From Cupriavidus sp. IDO (GTDB lineage: Bacteria > Pseudomonadota > Gammaproteobacteria > Burkholderiales > Burkholderiaceae): 38,603 nt of DNA. Shown in pieces: positions 1 to 8,552 of this stretch. Made by a program: the position numbers and the translations under genes. The notes beneath the pieces were generated by a model, which was given only the letters and a program-made list of their open reading frames with translations, made no database searches and was not told the origin of the DNA. The DNA lies in contig NZ_JWMA01000087.1 in assembly GCF_000812465.1 (NCBI RefSeq), positions 1 to 38,603 of the forward strand. The letters are read 5' to 3'. The first letter of the stretch is position 1; each line of letters starts with the position of its first letter.

Positions 1-365
1 GGCCATGTCCTTTGCGCGAGGGAAACAACGCAAAGGTTAACAAAAGTCACTTGAAGTTAACAGCCCTGCAAGCTCATTTTGTTAGGGCTTCTAAGTCAGC
101 GCGTCGCACGTGGACTGTAGAGGCAATAGCGCGCTAATCATCCCGGCACGCGCAAGATTCCACCCGACGACCGAATTTTGTTGGTTCGAGGCTGCGTCCC
201 GAGAAGAGGACACCTCGTCGTTTGCCCTGAGTGTGGTTGCCAACCTGTGCCACCGCGGCCGAGCGCAGTGACGAATCCCAGAATCCCCCGGGAATTCAGC
301 GGCTAACGTAACGGTTCAGTTCGACTGTTCGACTGACTGTTGTCCTGCTCATCAAGGGGCGGGAT
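1..365. other. Intergenic stretch, no gene recognised
   Basis: I see no convincing coding region, RNA gene or repeat here. The first 100 bases are more AT-rich than the rest. A weak inverted repeat (AGCCCT near 63, AGGGCT near 84) is too short with too long a loop to call a terminator. Near 316-335 the octamer GTTCGACT occurs twice in tandem. The stretch ends where IS5-like sequence begins. Confidence 0.5.
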
Positions 366-565
366 TCGAGCAATACCGTAAGCCAACGCGACGGGAGACA
401 TTCTGGCGACGATGGAGACGATCGTGCCGTGGGCCGCATTGTGCGCCGTGATCGAGCCGTACTATCCGAAGGCGGGTAACGGCCGGCTGCCCATCGGCCT
501 GGAACGGACGCTGCGCATCCACTTTTTGCAGCACTGGTTCAACCTGGCGGATCTGGCCTGCGAGG
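366..565 (+). pseudogene. IS5-family transposase, N-terminal remnant
   Basis: Translation from the ATG at 412 gives METIVPWAAL, then EPYYPKAGNGR and QHWFNLADLACED, the N-terminal domain of IS5-group (DDE) transposases. The residues expected before METIV (KPTRRE-F-AT) lie upstream in another frame, so a base is missing near 402. The similarity stops at about 565, where a signal peptide of a different protein starts; the catalytic DDE domain is absent. It cannot encode an active transposase. It is a relic marking one junction of the mosaic that continues to about 3120. Confidence 0.75.
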
Positions 566-1051
566 ATGTTTTATCGAACAATTGGCTGCCTGGTGGCAGG
601 AACGACGCTGCTTGTCAGCCTGTCCGCTGTGGCGGCGTACCCGGACAAAACGGGCGGCGGCAAGCTCGGCGGCCAGATCCTCACCTGCATGGAAGCGGCC
701 TTGAACAAATCGGCCCGCGAATACAGCCGCTATGGCTCGACCATCCACAAGCAGGTCTACCTCTACGGCGGCCTGGACACAAGCCCGACCGAGTTCAACC
801 GCAACTTCGGCATGGCGTGGGGCATGGGCGGCTGGCTGCTGTTCTCGTTCCTGCAGAAGATCGGGCGCGAGCGGGCCAACGCGCTGAAGCAACGCGTGGT
901 GGCGGGGCTGAAGACCACCTTTGCCAGCCACTACTCGAAAGAGATCTCGCTGGCCGAGGTGCTGCTGGACCTGGACGTGATCGCCGTCTACAACAAGCGC
1001 GCGACGGGGGAGAAGTACTTGATCAACCCGAACAAGGGCCTGGCCGGATAA
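566..1051 (+). pseudogene. Signal peptide fused to zinc-type dehydrogenase C-terminus
   Basis: This open frame of 161 codons joins two unrelated pieces. Residues 1-27 are a signal peptide ending in SAVAAYPDK, typical of periplasmic Bug/TctC solute-binding proteins, in which AYPDKP is the usual mature start. From about residue 29 (GGGKLGGQIL) to the stop, the sequence resembles the C-terminus of medium-chain zinc-type alcohol dehydrogenases or quinone reductases, ending ATGEKYLINPNKGLAG. Neither parent is functional: the binding-protein body and the cofactor-binding core are missing. The frame is open and has its own ATG, so an exported fragment is formally possible, but I read it as a deletion junction. 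Parent assignment is from memory of family endings. Confidence 0.6.
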
Positions 1052-1080
1052 ATCACCCCGGGGCGCCTTGCGCGCCCACC

Positions 1081-1560
1081 GTGTCAAGAATCAGCCCGAC
1101 GGAAAGCGCGGCACTGGGCGTGGTCGCCACGCTGCTGATCGCCCTTGCGTACCGAGCACTGTCGCTGCAGGCACTGATGAAATCCTTGCGAGGAACTATC
1201 GGAATCTTAGGGATGATTCTGCTGATTATCATGGGCGCAACCACGTTCGCCCAGATCCTGACTTTCTCGGGAGCTTCCAACGGAATCGTCGCGGCGATCA
1301 CGACCATCGGCCTCAGACCGATGGCGATCATTGCCGGCATGATGCTGATTCTGATCTTCCTGGGTATTTTCGTGGATCAAGTAAGCATGATGCTCATCAC
1401 TATCCCCATTTTTATGCCGATTGTGCAGCAACTAGGCGTCGACACTGTTTGGTTCGGAATCATGTTTCTCGTCTGCATGCAGATGGGCCTGCTGCTGCCC
1501 CCACATGGCCTGCTGTTAATGACGATGAAGGGCGTCGCCCCGCCTACCGTGAGCATGGCT
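1081..1560 (+). pseudogene. TRAP transporter large permease (DctM) fragment
   Basis: In the same frame as the neighbouring pieces, this segment begins SPTESAALGVVATLL and ends MTMKGVAPPTVSMAH. It is the C-terminal half of a TRAP-type dicarboxylate transporter large subunit (DctM family), with several hydrophobic helices, for example GTIGILGMILLIIMGATTF and MAIIAGMMLILIFLGIF. The PTES motif and the LLPPHGLLL loop are typical of the family. Both ends are missing: upstream it abuts the dehydrogenase tail, and downstream it runs directly into IS110 transposase sequence at about 1560. It has no start codon of its own and is a gene relic. Confidence 0.75.
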
Positions 1561-2580
1561 CATACGCATCTGGATACGCATGTCGGGGCTTTGATCAGCG
1601 ACACAGGGAGGCTTCTCGGAACGCTATCGGTCTCGACCGACGCGGCAGGATACCTAGATCTGCTGACATGGGCGAGTTCGTTCGGCCATTTACGCCGCGC
1701 CGGGGTTGAAGGGACTGGCACATACGGAGCGGGATTGGCCCGCGTGCTGCGCGATCATGAGATCGAGGTGCTTGAAGTCAATCGTCCCGATCGGGCGATG
1801 CGCCGCTCCAGAGGGAAGTCCGATCCCACTGATGCTGAAAACGCCGCGCATGCGGTGCTCGCCGGAAGGGCTACGGCTATTCCAAAGGATCAGTCCGGTG
1901 CCGCCAAGGCAATGCGCGCCGTCTCCGTTGCCAGGCGCAGTGCAGTCAAGGCAAAGACACAGGCGATCAACCAGTCACGCGCTTTGCTCGTGAGTGCACC
2001 TCAAGAAATCCGTGATCGTCTTCTGAAAGGGAAGACGGCAGAATGCGTTGAGGGTTACGCCCGTCTTCGCTCGTTGGGCAAAACCCCAATGTTGCAAACG
2101 CTCACGGCCACGCTGCGGTTGTTGGCGAAGCGTTGGCTGACGCTGGCAGAGGAACTCAAAGCCCTCGATACCATGCTTGATAGCCTGACCAGCCAACATG
2201 CCAGGCGGCTTCGCGAAAGATTCGGCGTCGGCCCGCAGACCGCTGCAGTATTGGTTGCTGTAGCGGGTGACAATCCCGAGCGCCTGAAAAGCGAAGCCGC
2301 GCTGGCGGCACTCTGCGGCACAAGTCCGTTGCAGGCGTCGTCCGGCAAGACGGTCCGGCATCGTCTAAACAGGGGCGGTGACCGGTCTGCAAACAACGCC
2401 CTATGGACTATCGCCATGGTTCGGATGCGCAGCGATCCTCGAACCCGAGCCTATGTCGATCGTCGGACGAAGGAAGGCATGTCGAACAAGGAAATCCATC
2501 GCTGCCTGAAGCGGTAGATCGTCCGCGAGCTGTACCCGCTCATCCTGGCCGATCTGGCCGATTCGACGCGTGCCGCTTGA
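1560..2580 (+). pseudogene. IS110-family transposase, truncated and with early stop
   Basis: The sequence from HTHLDTHVGALI to RCLKR is an IS110/IS1111-type DEDD transposase. It has the N-terminal RuvC-like part (EGTGTYGAGLARVL, then GKSDPTDAENAA) and the C-terminal transposase_20 part (RFGVGPQTAAVLV, then AALCGTSPLQASSGK). The first 15-20 residues, with the first catalytic Asp, are replaced by TRAP permease sequence. A TAG at 2515-2517 sits where the family normally has Tyr (CLKR-Y-I-RE); the frame would otherwise continue IVRELYPLILADLADS to a TGA at 2578. The gene is therefore damaged at both ends. The frame is open from 412 to 2517 across all the pieces, so automated calling would give a spurious 701-residue protein. 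Confidence 0.8.
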
Positions 2581-2593
2581 CATAGGAGCGTCA

Positions 2594-2798
2594 ATGCGTC
2601 AACCGAAAGCCTATGGGGTTCGCTGAAGGTCGCACGACTGCACAGTCGGCACTTCGCGACGCGGCGTGCGGCGATGGATGAAAGCGTCGATTGGCTGGCT
2701 TCTACAATGCTCGCCGGCTACATTCGACATTGAACTACGTCAGCCCCATGACGTTCGAGAAGAATTGGGCCGCTGCTCAGCAAGGGAAAGCGGCCTGA
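2594..2798 (+). pseudogene. IS3-family transposase (OrfB) C-terminal remnant
   Basis: The translation reads ESLWGSLKVARLHSRHFAT, RRAAMDESVDWLA, then after a one-base deletion near 2698 FYNARRLHSTLNYVSP and FEKNWAAAQQGKAA-stop. This is the end of the integrase-core OrfB of IS3-family elements; the final catalytic Glu of the DDE triad is the E in ESLWG. Everything upstream (OrfA and the first two catalytic Asp residues) is missing. It is a non-functional relic between the IS110 remnant and the porin tail. Confidence 0.8.
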
Positions 2799-3117
2799 TG
2801 GCCTCGGCTATGGGATTCGTGAAACAGGGGCAAGCTCACCTCTACTATCTTGGCACGTCCTTTCCCATCACGCCGGCCTTTAGCGTTGATGCGGAAGGGT
2901 TTCACCAGCGGTTCCACGACAGCGCCAATAAGGCGTGGATGTTCGCAGCACGTGGCACATACGCCTTCAGCAGTCGCACTTCCGTGTACGCAACGGCAGG
3001 CTATATCGATAACTGCGGCAACCTCACCTTGTCGTCAATGCCGGCCAAGCCGGCACCAACACCAATGCCGGTGGGAACCAACTCGGCGCCATGGTGGGAA
3101 TGAAGCACATCTTCTAG
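2799..3117 (+). pseudogene. Gram-negative porin, C-terminal remnant
   Basis: This is the last 100 or so residues of a Burkholderiales-type trimeric porin (general diffusion channel, outer membrane). TPAFSVDAEG, then AWMFAARGTYAFSSRTSVY and ATAGYIDNCGNLTL are typical late beta strands. After LTL the frame shifts by one base near 3032, giving VVNAGQAGTNTNAGGNQLG and AMVGMKHIF-stop at 3115-3117. The terminal Phe and the GAMVGMKHIF ending are the standard porin C-terminal strand used for outer-membrane insertion. No N-terminal half or signal peptide is present, so it is a relic. Confidence 0.8.
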
Positions 3118-3501
3118 CATCCAGTATTCGCAAGGCACCTGCGGGAGCCATCACATGAACACTCCGCTGACAAGGTGCGTGATGGCCACCGCCCGCGCTC
3201 TCCGCACGCCTTGGATGCTGTTGTCGAGGTGGTCGAAGCCAAACGTCCAGGCATCGGCCGCATTCGCATGCGGCTCGATACTCCACCGTCCATTCAAAGT
3301 CCCCGTTTCTGTTCTGCCGTCGGACGACGCACCGATTCCGTTTGGCAGCCAACGAAGAACTCGAGTCGATCATCGAGAGCACAGGCGCTGAGCAACCGTG
3401 CGAAGGAATTCTGTGCGCCAGCTGAAGGGATTCACCTCCGTGATCCACACGGCGATGGCCAGGGCGTGAACGCACTGGCCCTGAAACTCGAACCGCCAAC
3501 T
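3118..3501. other. Unassigned remnant DNA between porin tail and lipase
   Basis: I recognise no complete gene. On the minus strand one frame reads continuously from about 3350 to 3155 (GIGASSDG, then GRWSIEPHANAADAWTFGFD, HLDNSIQGVRRARAVAITHL and VSGVFM-stop). Its composition looks protein-like, but I could not assign a family; it may be the tail of another broken gene. A 78-codon plus-strand frame from 3155 overlaps it and is probably a shadow. Confidence 0.3.
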
Positions 3502-4734
3502 TCAGAAATTGCCACAGTTATACGGCGCTGGCAGTCCGGCGAATCGGTTCTGAATGTAGGCGAGGGCCAGCGGTATCGACGCAAGAAGCGCGGCGAGGTG
3601 CGTGGGTGCCGTGAGCGCTGTGAACTGTACAGTCGCACCACGGTTGCACCAGCTCACGGCCATATCGTGCCCTGCCTGGTACGGCACGATATCGTCGAAC
3701 TGGGAGTGCACGACGAAAACCGGAACGGTCGGCGGGACGAGCCCCAATTGTTGCTGGTTCACCGGTGAAGCGAGCGGTTGCTCGGCCAGGTGCGCGGGAA
3801 TCGGGCGACCGTCATTGGTCAGCGTCGAGGTTTGCAAGAGGGCGTGCTGAACAAGCGTCTGGTCCCAGCATTCATTGAGCGCCTGCGAGGCGACCTGCTG
3901 GCCGGCTGCGTTGAGCATGTCGAGGAAGCCGGCTTTCGGATAGGCTGCGTTCATACTGTCGAGCATGTACAACAGGACACCCGCGGCCGGCTTGCCATCG
4001 AGGTATTGCGCCAATAGTTGGAGGTTAGCCGGGGCGGCGCCGACATAGGCTCCTTTCAACTGTAGATCGGGGGCATAGCTCGTCTGCAGTTCAGCAGCAG
4101 CGCCCGACGCCATGCCGCCTTCTGAATAGCCCCAAAAGGCAACCGGCCCCGCAGCCGGCAGAAAAGCCGAAGTCAGGCGCTGCGCCGCACGGATAGAGTC
4201 CAGCACTGCATGGCCAAGGGCGTTGCGATTGAGGTAGCTCGGTACCCCTGGCGTGCCCATCGCCTGATAGTCGGGAATAGTCACTCCGTAACCTGCGGTC
4301 AAGAGCGTGGCAATCGCAGTGACTTCATATTCCATCGGGCTTGCTGTGGAGACTTGGTAGGAGGGCGCGCACTGGTCGCCCATGCCCTGCGTGCCGACGG
4401 CAAAGCCAATGATCGGTCGTGGCCCGGACCCGATCCACGGCAGCACGGGGGTGATCACTGTCCCGGTGACCGCCATGCGTGCGCCGTTGGTGTCCCGGCT
4501 GCAGTACATGATGCGCCGTGCCGAATATGGTGTTTGAGTCGGGAGTACGAAGTTCGACGGCTCGTCCTTGATGACGTCGCCATCATTCAAACAATAGGAG
4601 GCCAGCGGCAATGGCGGGGCGTAGAAGCCACCCAGGTCAGTGGCCCGCACCGGGGTGGGCAGCATGACCATTGAGACGATGGCAACGATCGCTGCAAAGG
4701 CGGCAATCAGGTTACGGTAAAAAAGGATGTGCAT
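3502..4734 (-). CDS. Secreted lipase (secretory lipase LIP family)
   Basis: A 410-residue exported alpha/beta hydrolase. Residues 1-31 form a signal peptide (hydrophobic IAAFAAIVAIVSMVML, cleavage near PVRA). The nucleophile Ser204 lies in WGYSEGG, the acid is Asp347 or Asp348 in VHSQFDD, and the base is His379 in APTHLAA. The fold and length match the secretory lipase family (PF03583), which hydrolyses triacylglycerols or other esters outside the cytoplasm. Several Cys residues could form disulphides. The ATG is preceded by AGGGAGA at good spacing. It lies downstream of the acyl-CoA operon on the same strand but is separated by about 518 bp, so it is probably a separate unit. Released acids could feed that operon; this link is inference. 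Confidence 0.85.
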   Translation of the reverse strand: MHILFYRNLIAAFAAIVAIVSMVMLPTPVRATDLGGFYAPPLPLASYCLNDGDVIKDEPSNFVLPTQTPYSARRIMYCSRDTNGARMAVTGTVITPVLPWIGSGPRPIIGFAVGTQGMGDQCAPSYQVSTASPMEYEVTAIATLLTAGYGVTIPDYQAMGTPGVPSYLNRNALGHAVLDSIRAAQRLTSAFLPAAGPVAFWGYSEGGMASGAAAELQTSYAPDLQLKGAYVGAAPANLQLLAQYLDGKPAAGVLLYMLDSMNAAYPKAGFLDMLNAAGQQVASQALNECWDQTLVQHALLQTSTLTNDGRPIPAHLAEQPLASPVNQQQLGLVPPTVPVFVVHSQFDDIVPYQAGHDMAVSWCNRGATVQFTALTAPTHLAALLASIPLALAYIQNRFAGLPAPYNCGNF

Positions 4735-5252
4735 GATCTCTCCCTGAGCATGTAATAACTACTCCGCACTTCGCTTCGCTGTCCGAGTACGGCGCGGGCT
4801 TGTCGTACCTGAGGGGGGTGACCCCCACCAGTCGCTTGCTGTTTGAGCAAGAAGCGCTGAATGTTTTCGCCGTCCGCTTTCTACAGCTCGTCCTGTGCTG
4901 AATGGGTTGCCCACCGACAGTGAGGTTGTGCGACAAATCCAGCATCGCTGGCTCCTGCTTCTTTCGCTGTTAAGGTAGTTCAAATCTCTCTTCACTGAAT
5001 GTCGCGCGCGGTGACAATTTCGGGTTTTCCCTACTACGGTGTCCTCTATTCACCTGCCTCGAACGGCTTTGCACTAGGCGTTGGCTGGGCGCGCTCGGGG
5101 GGCCTCGAACAGATACATCACTGCAGAGTGAGCCTGGCCGACACCGTGCGCCATTCGCGCCCGCAAAAAATGCGTTCATGCCCCATTCCGTTCGCTTGAC
5201 TTCCCCACCAGCTCGACAGCACCATCCCCTGCGTGCCGTCCTTACATCAGCC
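4735..5252. other. Intergenic region upstream of the lipase
   Basis: About 518 bp without a convincing gene. Overlapping minus-strand frames (for example 4712-4945 and 4759-4995) have low-complexity, Ser/Arg-rich translations and no recognised family. A short GC hairpin (GGGGG-TGA-CCCCC, around 4814-4826) has no T-run on either side, so I do not call it a terminator. The lipase promoter should lie here, but no clear -35/-10 pair stands out. Confidence 0.4.
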
Positions 5253-6839
5253 TTAACTGCCGGAGGACGTTGCCGGCGGTTCTTCCAAAAGCCTGGCCTT
5301 CGCGATTTTGCCCGTTGGTGTCATTGGCAGGGAATCCCGGAATATGATTTGTCGTGGTGCCTTGTAGTCGGCCAGCAGCGTGCGGCAATAATCGATCAGA
5401 GATTCCTCTGATGGCCGCGCGCCCGGCTTAGGAACAACATAGTAATGCCCTACTTCTCCGAGCACCGGATCGGGAACGCCAATGCCGGCAACCATGAGCA
5501 CATCCGGATGGCGCAACAACACATTCTCGACTTCGATTGGGTAGACATTGAAGCCGCCTTGCACATACATCTCCTTGCTTCGGCCCATCAGCGTCACGAG
5601 ACCATCGTCATCACGACAACCGACATCTCCGGTATGTAGCCACCTGTCGGACAAGGTGGCGGCCGATTCGGCCGGCAAATCCAGATACCCGACAACGGTC
5701 AGCTCACCACGGATCCACAGTTCTCCCGGTTCCCCTGCGCCCGCATCGCGCCCGTCAGGGGTCACGATCCGCAATTCGACGCCCGGCAGCGGCTTGCCGA
5801 CGGAGCGAACAGTCGCCTCGAAATCGCTGTCCCATGGCGACATCAACGCGGCCCCGGAAGTTTCCGACAAGCCGTAGAGATTCATCACTTTTGCCTGTGG
5901 AAAAGTTTGCTGAAGTTGCTGCAAGAGTTTGGGGTCCGCATTCGCGCCACCCGTTATCACGAGCCTGACTCGCTGCCGATCGAGCTGGTCAATTGCTTCC
6001 TCCCGCAACAGCAGAGTGTGCATGGTTGGCACACCGACGATGATGGTGGGCGGAAATGACAGCATCTCGGAAATGACCTGCTTGGGACTGAAGGCCGGAA
6101 TCAGCAGGCTGGTGCCTCCGCCCAACAGCATGGCAAGGAAGCCGCAGGTCAGGCCACCGACGTGGTTGAGCGGCAAGGCAAGCGTCATCAGGTCGTCCGG
6201 ACTCAGCCCCAGGTGGTTGCATTGGGCTGCCGCCGAGGCAAGCTGACTGCGGTGCGTAATCAACGCCCCTTTTGGCCGGCCTGTGGTTCCGGACGTGTAG
6301 ATGATTACCAGCGGATCTTCCGGAGCTATGCCGGACTGAGCTCGGTCAATCCTGGTCTGCTCTACCACCGTGGCGAGTAGCGAGTCAAACCGCTGGTCAG
6401 CCGGCACGGCGGAACTTCCCATGAAGAAGTAGTGCTGCACGGTAGGTAGCCGTTCGCCCATGTTCGCGAAGTAGGCGACGTAATCCATGTCACCCGCCAT
6501 CGCTGGCGCTATGATCACTCTCACCTTCGCATGGTTGATGATGTATTCGATCTCGCTATCACGGTACCGCACACTGAGCCCGACCAGGATTGCCCCGATC
6601 TTCGCCGCCGCCAGGTACGCCAGCAGCCATTCCGGTTGGTTGAGACCAAGCATCCCCAGCCTGTCGCCTTTGCCAAAGCCCAGCTCGAGCAGGCCGCACG
6701 CAAGACGATCCGAATCCCGGTCGAGGTCCGCAAACGTGACTGCACGCCCCTGGTAAATCAGTGCGGCCCGGTCCGGTTGCAGGGCCACATTCCGCTTGAG
6801 TGCCATCCAGACGCGATCGATGGCGGTCGATTCAATCAT
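5253..6839 (-). CDS. Acyl-CoA synthetase (second enzyme, own start codon)
   Basis: The downstream half of the fused frame keeps everything needed to be translated alone. An ATG at 6839-6837 is preceded by AGGGAG at about 5 bases, and the protein starts MIESTAIDRVW, a normal N-terminus for an ANL ligase. It would be 528 residues, with the P-loop TSGTTGRPKG, the A5 motif YGLSETSG and the C-terminal lysine motif PTGKIAK. This was presumably the ancestral start, translationally coupled to the upstream synthetase. The cell may make both the long fusion and this shorter form. Confidence 0.6.
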   Translation of the reverse strand: MIESTAIDRVWMALKRNVALQPDRAALIYQGRAVTFADLDRDSDRLACGLLELGFGKGDRLGMLGLNQPEWLLAYLAAAKIGAILVGLSVRYRDSEIEYIINHAKVRVIIAPAMAGDMDYVAYFANMGERLPTVQHYFFMGSSAVPADQRFDSLLATVVEQTRIDRAQSGIAPEDPLVIIYTSGTTGRPKGALITHRSQLASAAAQCNHLGLSPDDLMTLALPLNHVGGLTCGFLAMLLGGGTSLLIPAFSPKQVISEMLSFPPTIIVGVPTMHTLLLREEAIDQLDRQRVRLVITGGANADPKLLQQLQQTFPQAKVMNLYGLSETSGAALMSPWDSDFEATVRSVGKPLPGVELRIVTPDGRDAGAGEPGELWIRGELTVVGYLDLPAESAATLSDRWLHTGDVGCRDDDGLVTLMGRSKEMYVQGGFNVYPIEVENVLLRHPDVLMVAGIGVPDPVLGEVGHYYVVPKPGARPSEESLIDYCRTLLADYKAPRQIIFRDSLPMTPTGKIAKARLLEEPPATSSGS

Positions 6840-8507
6840 GCTCGCTCCCTGATATGCGGGTATGTCCCTGAATGAAGATGCGTCCTGCTGGAGCCACCTG
6901 CGGTTCGCGGTCCTCATTCGCGAAGCAGTCTTCATACCGAAGCAGTCTTCATACCGCTTGCGCAGCATGTGCTTCTGGATCTTGCCGGTGGCGGTAGACG
7001 GCATCGCATCGATGAACTTCACTGCCTTCGGCACCTCGAACTTGCCGAGGCTGGTGCGGCAGTACTCGGTCAGTTCGGCCTCGCTACAGGCCGCGCCGGG
7101 CTTGAGCACCACGAAGGCGCAGATGGCCTCGCTCCAATGAGGGTGGGGCAGACCGACCACCGCTACCGCCGCCACGGCTGGGTGCGCGAGGATAACGGAC
7201 TCGACCTTGATGCTGGCGACGTTCTCGCCGCCGGTCTTGATCATGTCCTTCTTGCGATCGAGGAACAGTAATTGCCCGCCCTCGTCGATCGTGCCAAGGT
7301 CGCCCGTATGGTGCCAGCCGTACCGCTGCGCCGCTTCGGTCGCCGCAGGATCCTTGAAGTAGCCAAGCATGACGTTCGGTCCGCGGTGCACGATCTCGCC
7401 CACGTCGCCGGGCATGAGAAGCCTGCCGTCGTCATCCATGATGGCGGTTTCGGAAACTACCGTGGAGACGCCCCAATAGTTCGCATCGCGCGTTGGATGC
7501 TCTATCGGCCGGAAGCTCATCGTGACCGGGTAGATCTCGGTCTGTCCTGTGACCAGCATGATGTTGGGGCTTAGTATCGATGCGATCCGGTCCACCAGCG
7601 GACGCGGCATCGGCGCCATGGCGTAGATGCAAAGCCGCAGCGACGAGAAGTCCGCCGTGGCCGCCCTGGGATCGGACAGGATGGCCGCGTACATCATCGG
7701 CAGCGCCACCAGCACGGAAATCCGCTCCTTGACGACACTGTCGACGACGACGCCCGGCTGGAAGCCCCGTCCAATCACCACGCAAGCGCCGGCGGCGCAG
7801 GCCGAGACGGCCACCACATGCTGGCCGCAGTGGAACAGCGGCAGGATGCCCGTCACCACGTCCTGCTCGGTAAAGCCGAAGGTCGAGAGGTTGCCGATCA
7901 CCGCGCTGTAGACCGAGGCATGCGAATGCACCACGCCCTTCGGGTTACCGGTAGTGCCGCTGGTGTACATGATCAGCGCGGGCTGGTCGCCGTCGATGTC
8001 CACCTCCGGAAGCGTGGCAGCGCGACCCTGTGTTAGCGCTGCCAGCGCTGGCAAGCCGGACGCGCTCGACGCACTCGTCATGGTGACTACGACAGGCAGC
8101 CCCAGATCCTGCAGTAACGCCGCCATCTGCGGCTGCTGGCAAATGGCCTCGTCTGCAACGATGCAGGAGACTTCGGCATGGCGCAGGATGTAGCCGATCT
8201 GCGCCGTGTCGAGCTGGATATTGACCGGCACCCAGACATTGGCTGACTTGTGGATGCCATTGAGCGCAACCAGCATGTCGATCGAATTGGCGCACAGCGT
8301 GGCGACCTGGATCCCGCTGCCATGCGCCTCAAGCAGGTAGTGGGCGAACTTCGAGCTGAGTGCGTCCAGTTCGCGGTAGCTCCGGCGTTGCTCGCCATCG
8401 ACCACGGCAGTGCGCTCTGCGTACTTGACGGCCGTGCGATGCACAATGTCGCCGAGTGCTACGCGGCGAATGCGACGGCTTACTGCCGATGCTTCTGGCA
8501 CTTGCAT
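5253..8507 (-). CDS. Tandem acyl-CoA synthetase, two ANL enzymes fused in frame
   Basis: A 1084-residue frame holding two complete adenylate-forming (ANL) enzymes. Each would activate a carboxylic acid with ATP and CoA. Domain 1 (about 1-523) has the P-loop TSGTTGNPKG (182-191), TGQTEIYP (320-327), HTGDLG (400-405), DRKKDMIKTGGENV (417-430) and the catalytic Lys of ATGKIQK (507-513). Domain 2 starts at Met557 and has TSGTTGRPKG, YGLSETSG, HTGDVG, SKEMYVQGGFNVYP and PTGKIAK. Between them lies a 33-residue unconserved linker (524-556) created by a 17-bp tandem duplication at 6921-6954. Without it, gene 1 would be 552 residues and its TGA would overlap the ATG of gene 2. This is the last member of the operon. 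The substrate is unknown; two divergent synthetases suggest two acids or two chain lengths. Confidence 0.85.
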   Translation of the reverse strand: MQVPEASAVSRRIRRVALGDIVHRTAVKYAERTAVVDGEQRRSYRELDALSSKFAHYLLEAHGSGIQVATLCANSIDMLVALNGIHKSANVWVPVNIQLDTAQIGYILRHAEVSCIVADEAICQQPQMAALLQDLGLPVVVTMTSASSASGLPALAALTQGRAATLPEVDIDGDQPALIMYTSGTTGNPKGVVHSHASVYSAVIGNLSTFGFTEQDVVTGILPLFHCGQHVVAVSACAAGACVVIGRGFQPGVVVDSVVKERISVLVALPMMYAAILSDPRAATADFSSLRLCIYAMAPMPRPLVDRIASILSPNIMLVTGQTEIYPVTMSFRPIEHPTRDANYWGVSTVVSETAIMDDDGRLLMPGDVGEIVHRGPNVMLGYFKDPAATEAAQRYGWHHTGDLGTIDEGGQLLFLDRKKDMIKTGGENVASIKVESVILAHPAVAAVAVVGLPHPHWSEAICAFVVLKPGAACSEAELTEYCRTSLGKFEVPKAVKFIDAMPSTATGKIQKHMLRKRYEDCFGMKTASRMRTANRRWLQQDASSFRDIPAYQGASMIESTAIDRVWMALKRNVALQPDRAALIYQGRAVTFADLDRDSDRLACGLLELGFGKGDRLGMLGLNQPEWLLAYLAAAKIGAILVGLSVRYRDSEIEYIINHAKVRVIIAPAMAGDMDYVAYFANMGERLPTVQHYFFMGSSAVPADQRFDSLLATVVEQTRIDRAQSGIAPEDPLVIIYTSGTTGRPKGALITHRSQLASAAAQCNHLGLSPDDLMTLALPLNHVGGLTCGFLAMLLGGGTSLLIPAFSPKQVISEMLSFPPTIIVGVPTMHTLLLREEAIDQLDRQRVRLVITGGANADPKLLQQLQQTFPQAKVMNLYGLSETSGAALMSPWDSDFEATVRSVGKPLPGVELRIVTPDGRDAGAGEPGELWIRGELTVVGYLDLPAESAATLSDRWLHTGDVGCRDDDGLVTLMGRSKEMYVQGGFNVYPIEVENVLLRHPDVLMVAGIGVPDPVLGEVGHYYVVPKPGARPSEESLIDYCRTLLADYKAPRQIIFRDSLPMTPTGKIAKARLLEEPPATSSGS
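6921..6954. repeat. 17-bp perfect tandem duplication
   Basis: CGAAGCAGTCTTCATAC occurs at 6921-6937 and again at 6938-6954. Because 17 is not a multiple of three, the second copy shifts the reading frame of the upstream acyl-CoA synthetase and removes its stop codon (ancestral TGA at 6834-6832 on minus). The two synthetase genes become one open frame. Confidence 0.95.
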
Positions 8508-8552
8508 CTTTGTCTCCTCTTGATGTTGTAGTGTCCCGCTCTCCCGGCGGAA

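Noticed and set aside
4811..4827. GC hairpin between lipase and synthetase genes
   Set aside because: The stem is five pairs with no T-run on either strand, so an intrinsic terminator is not supported.
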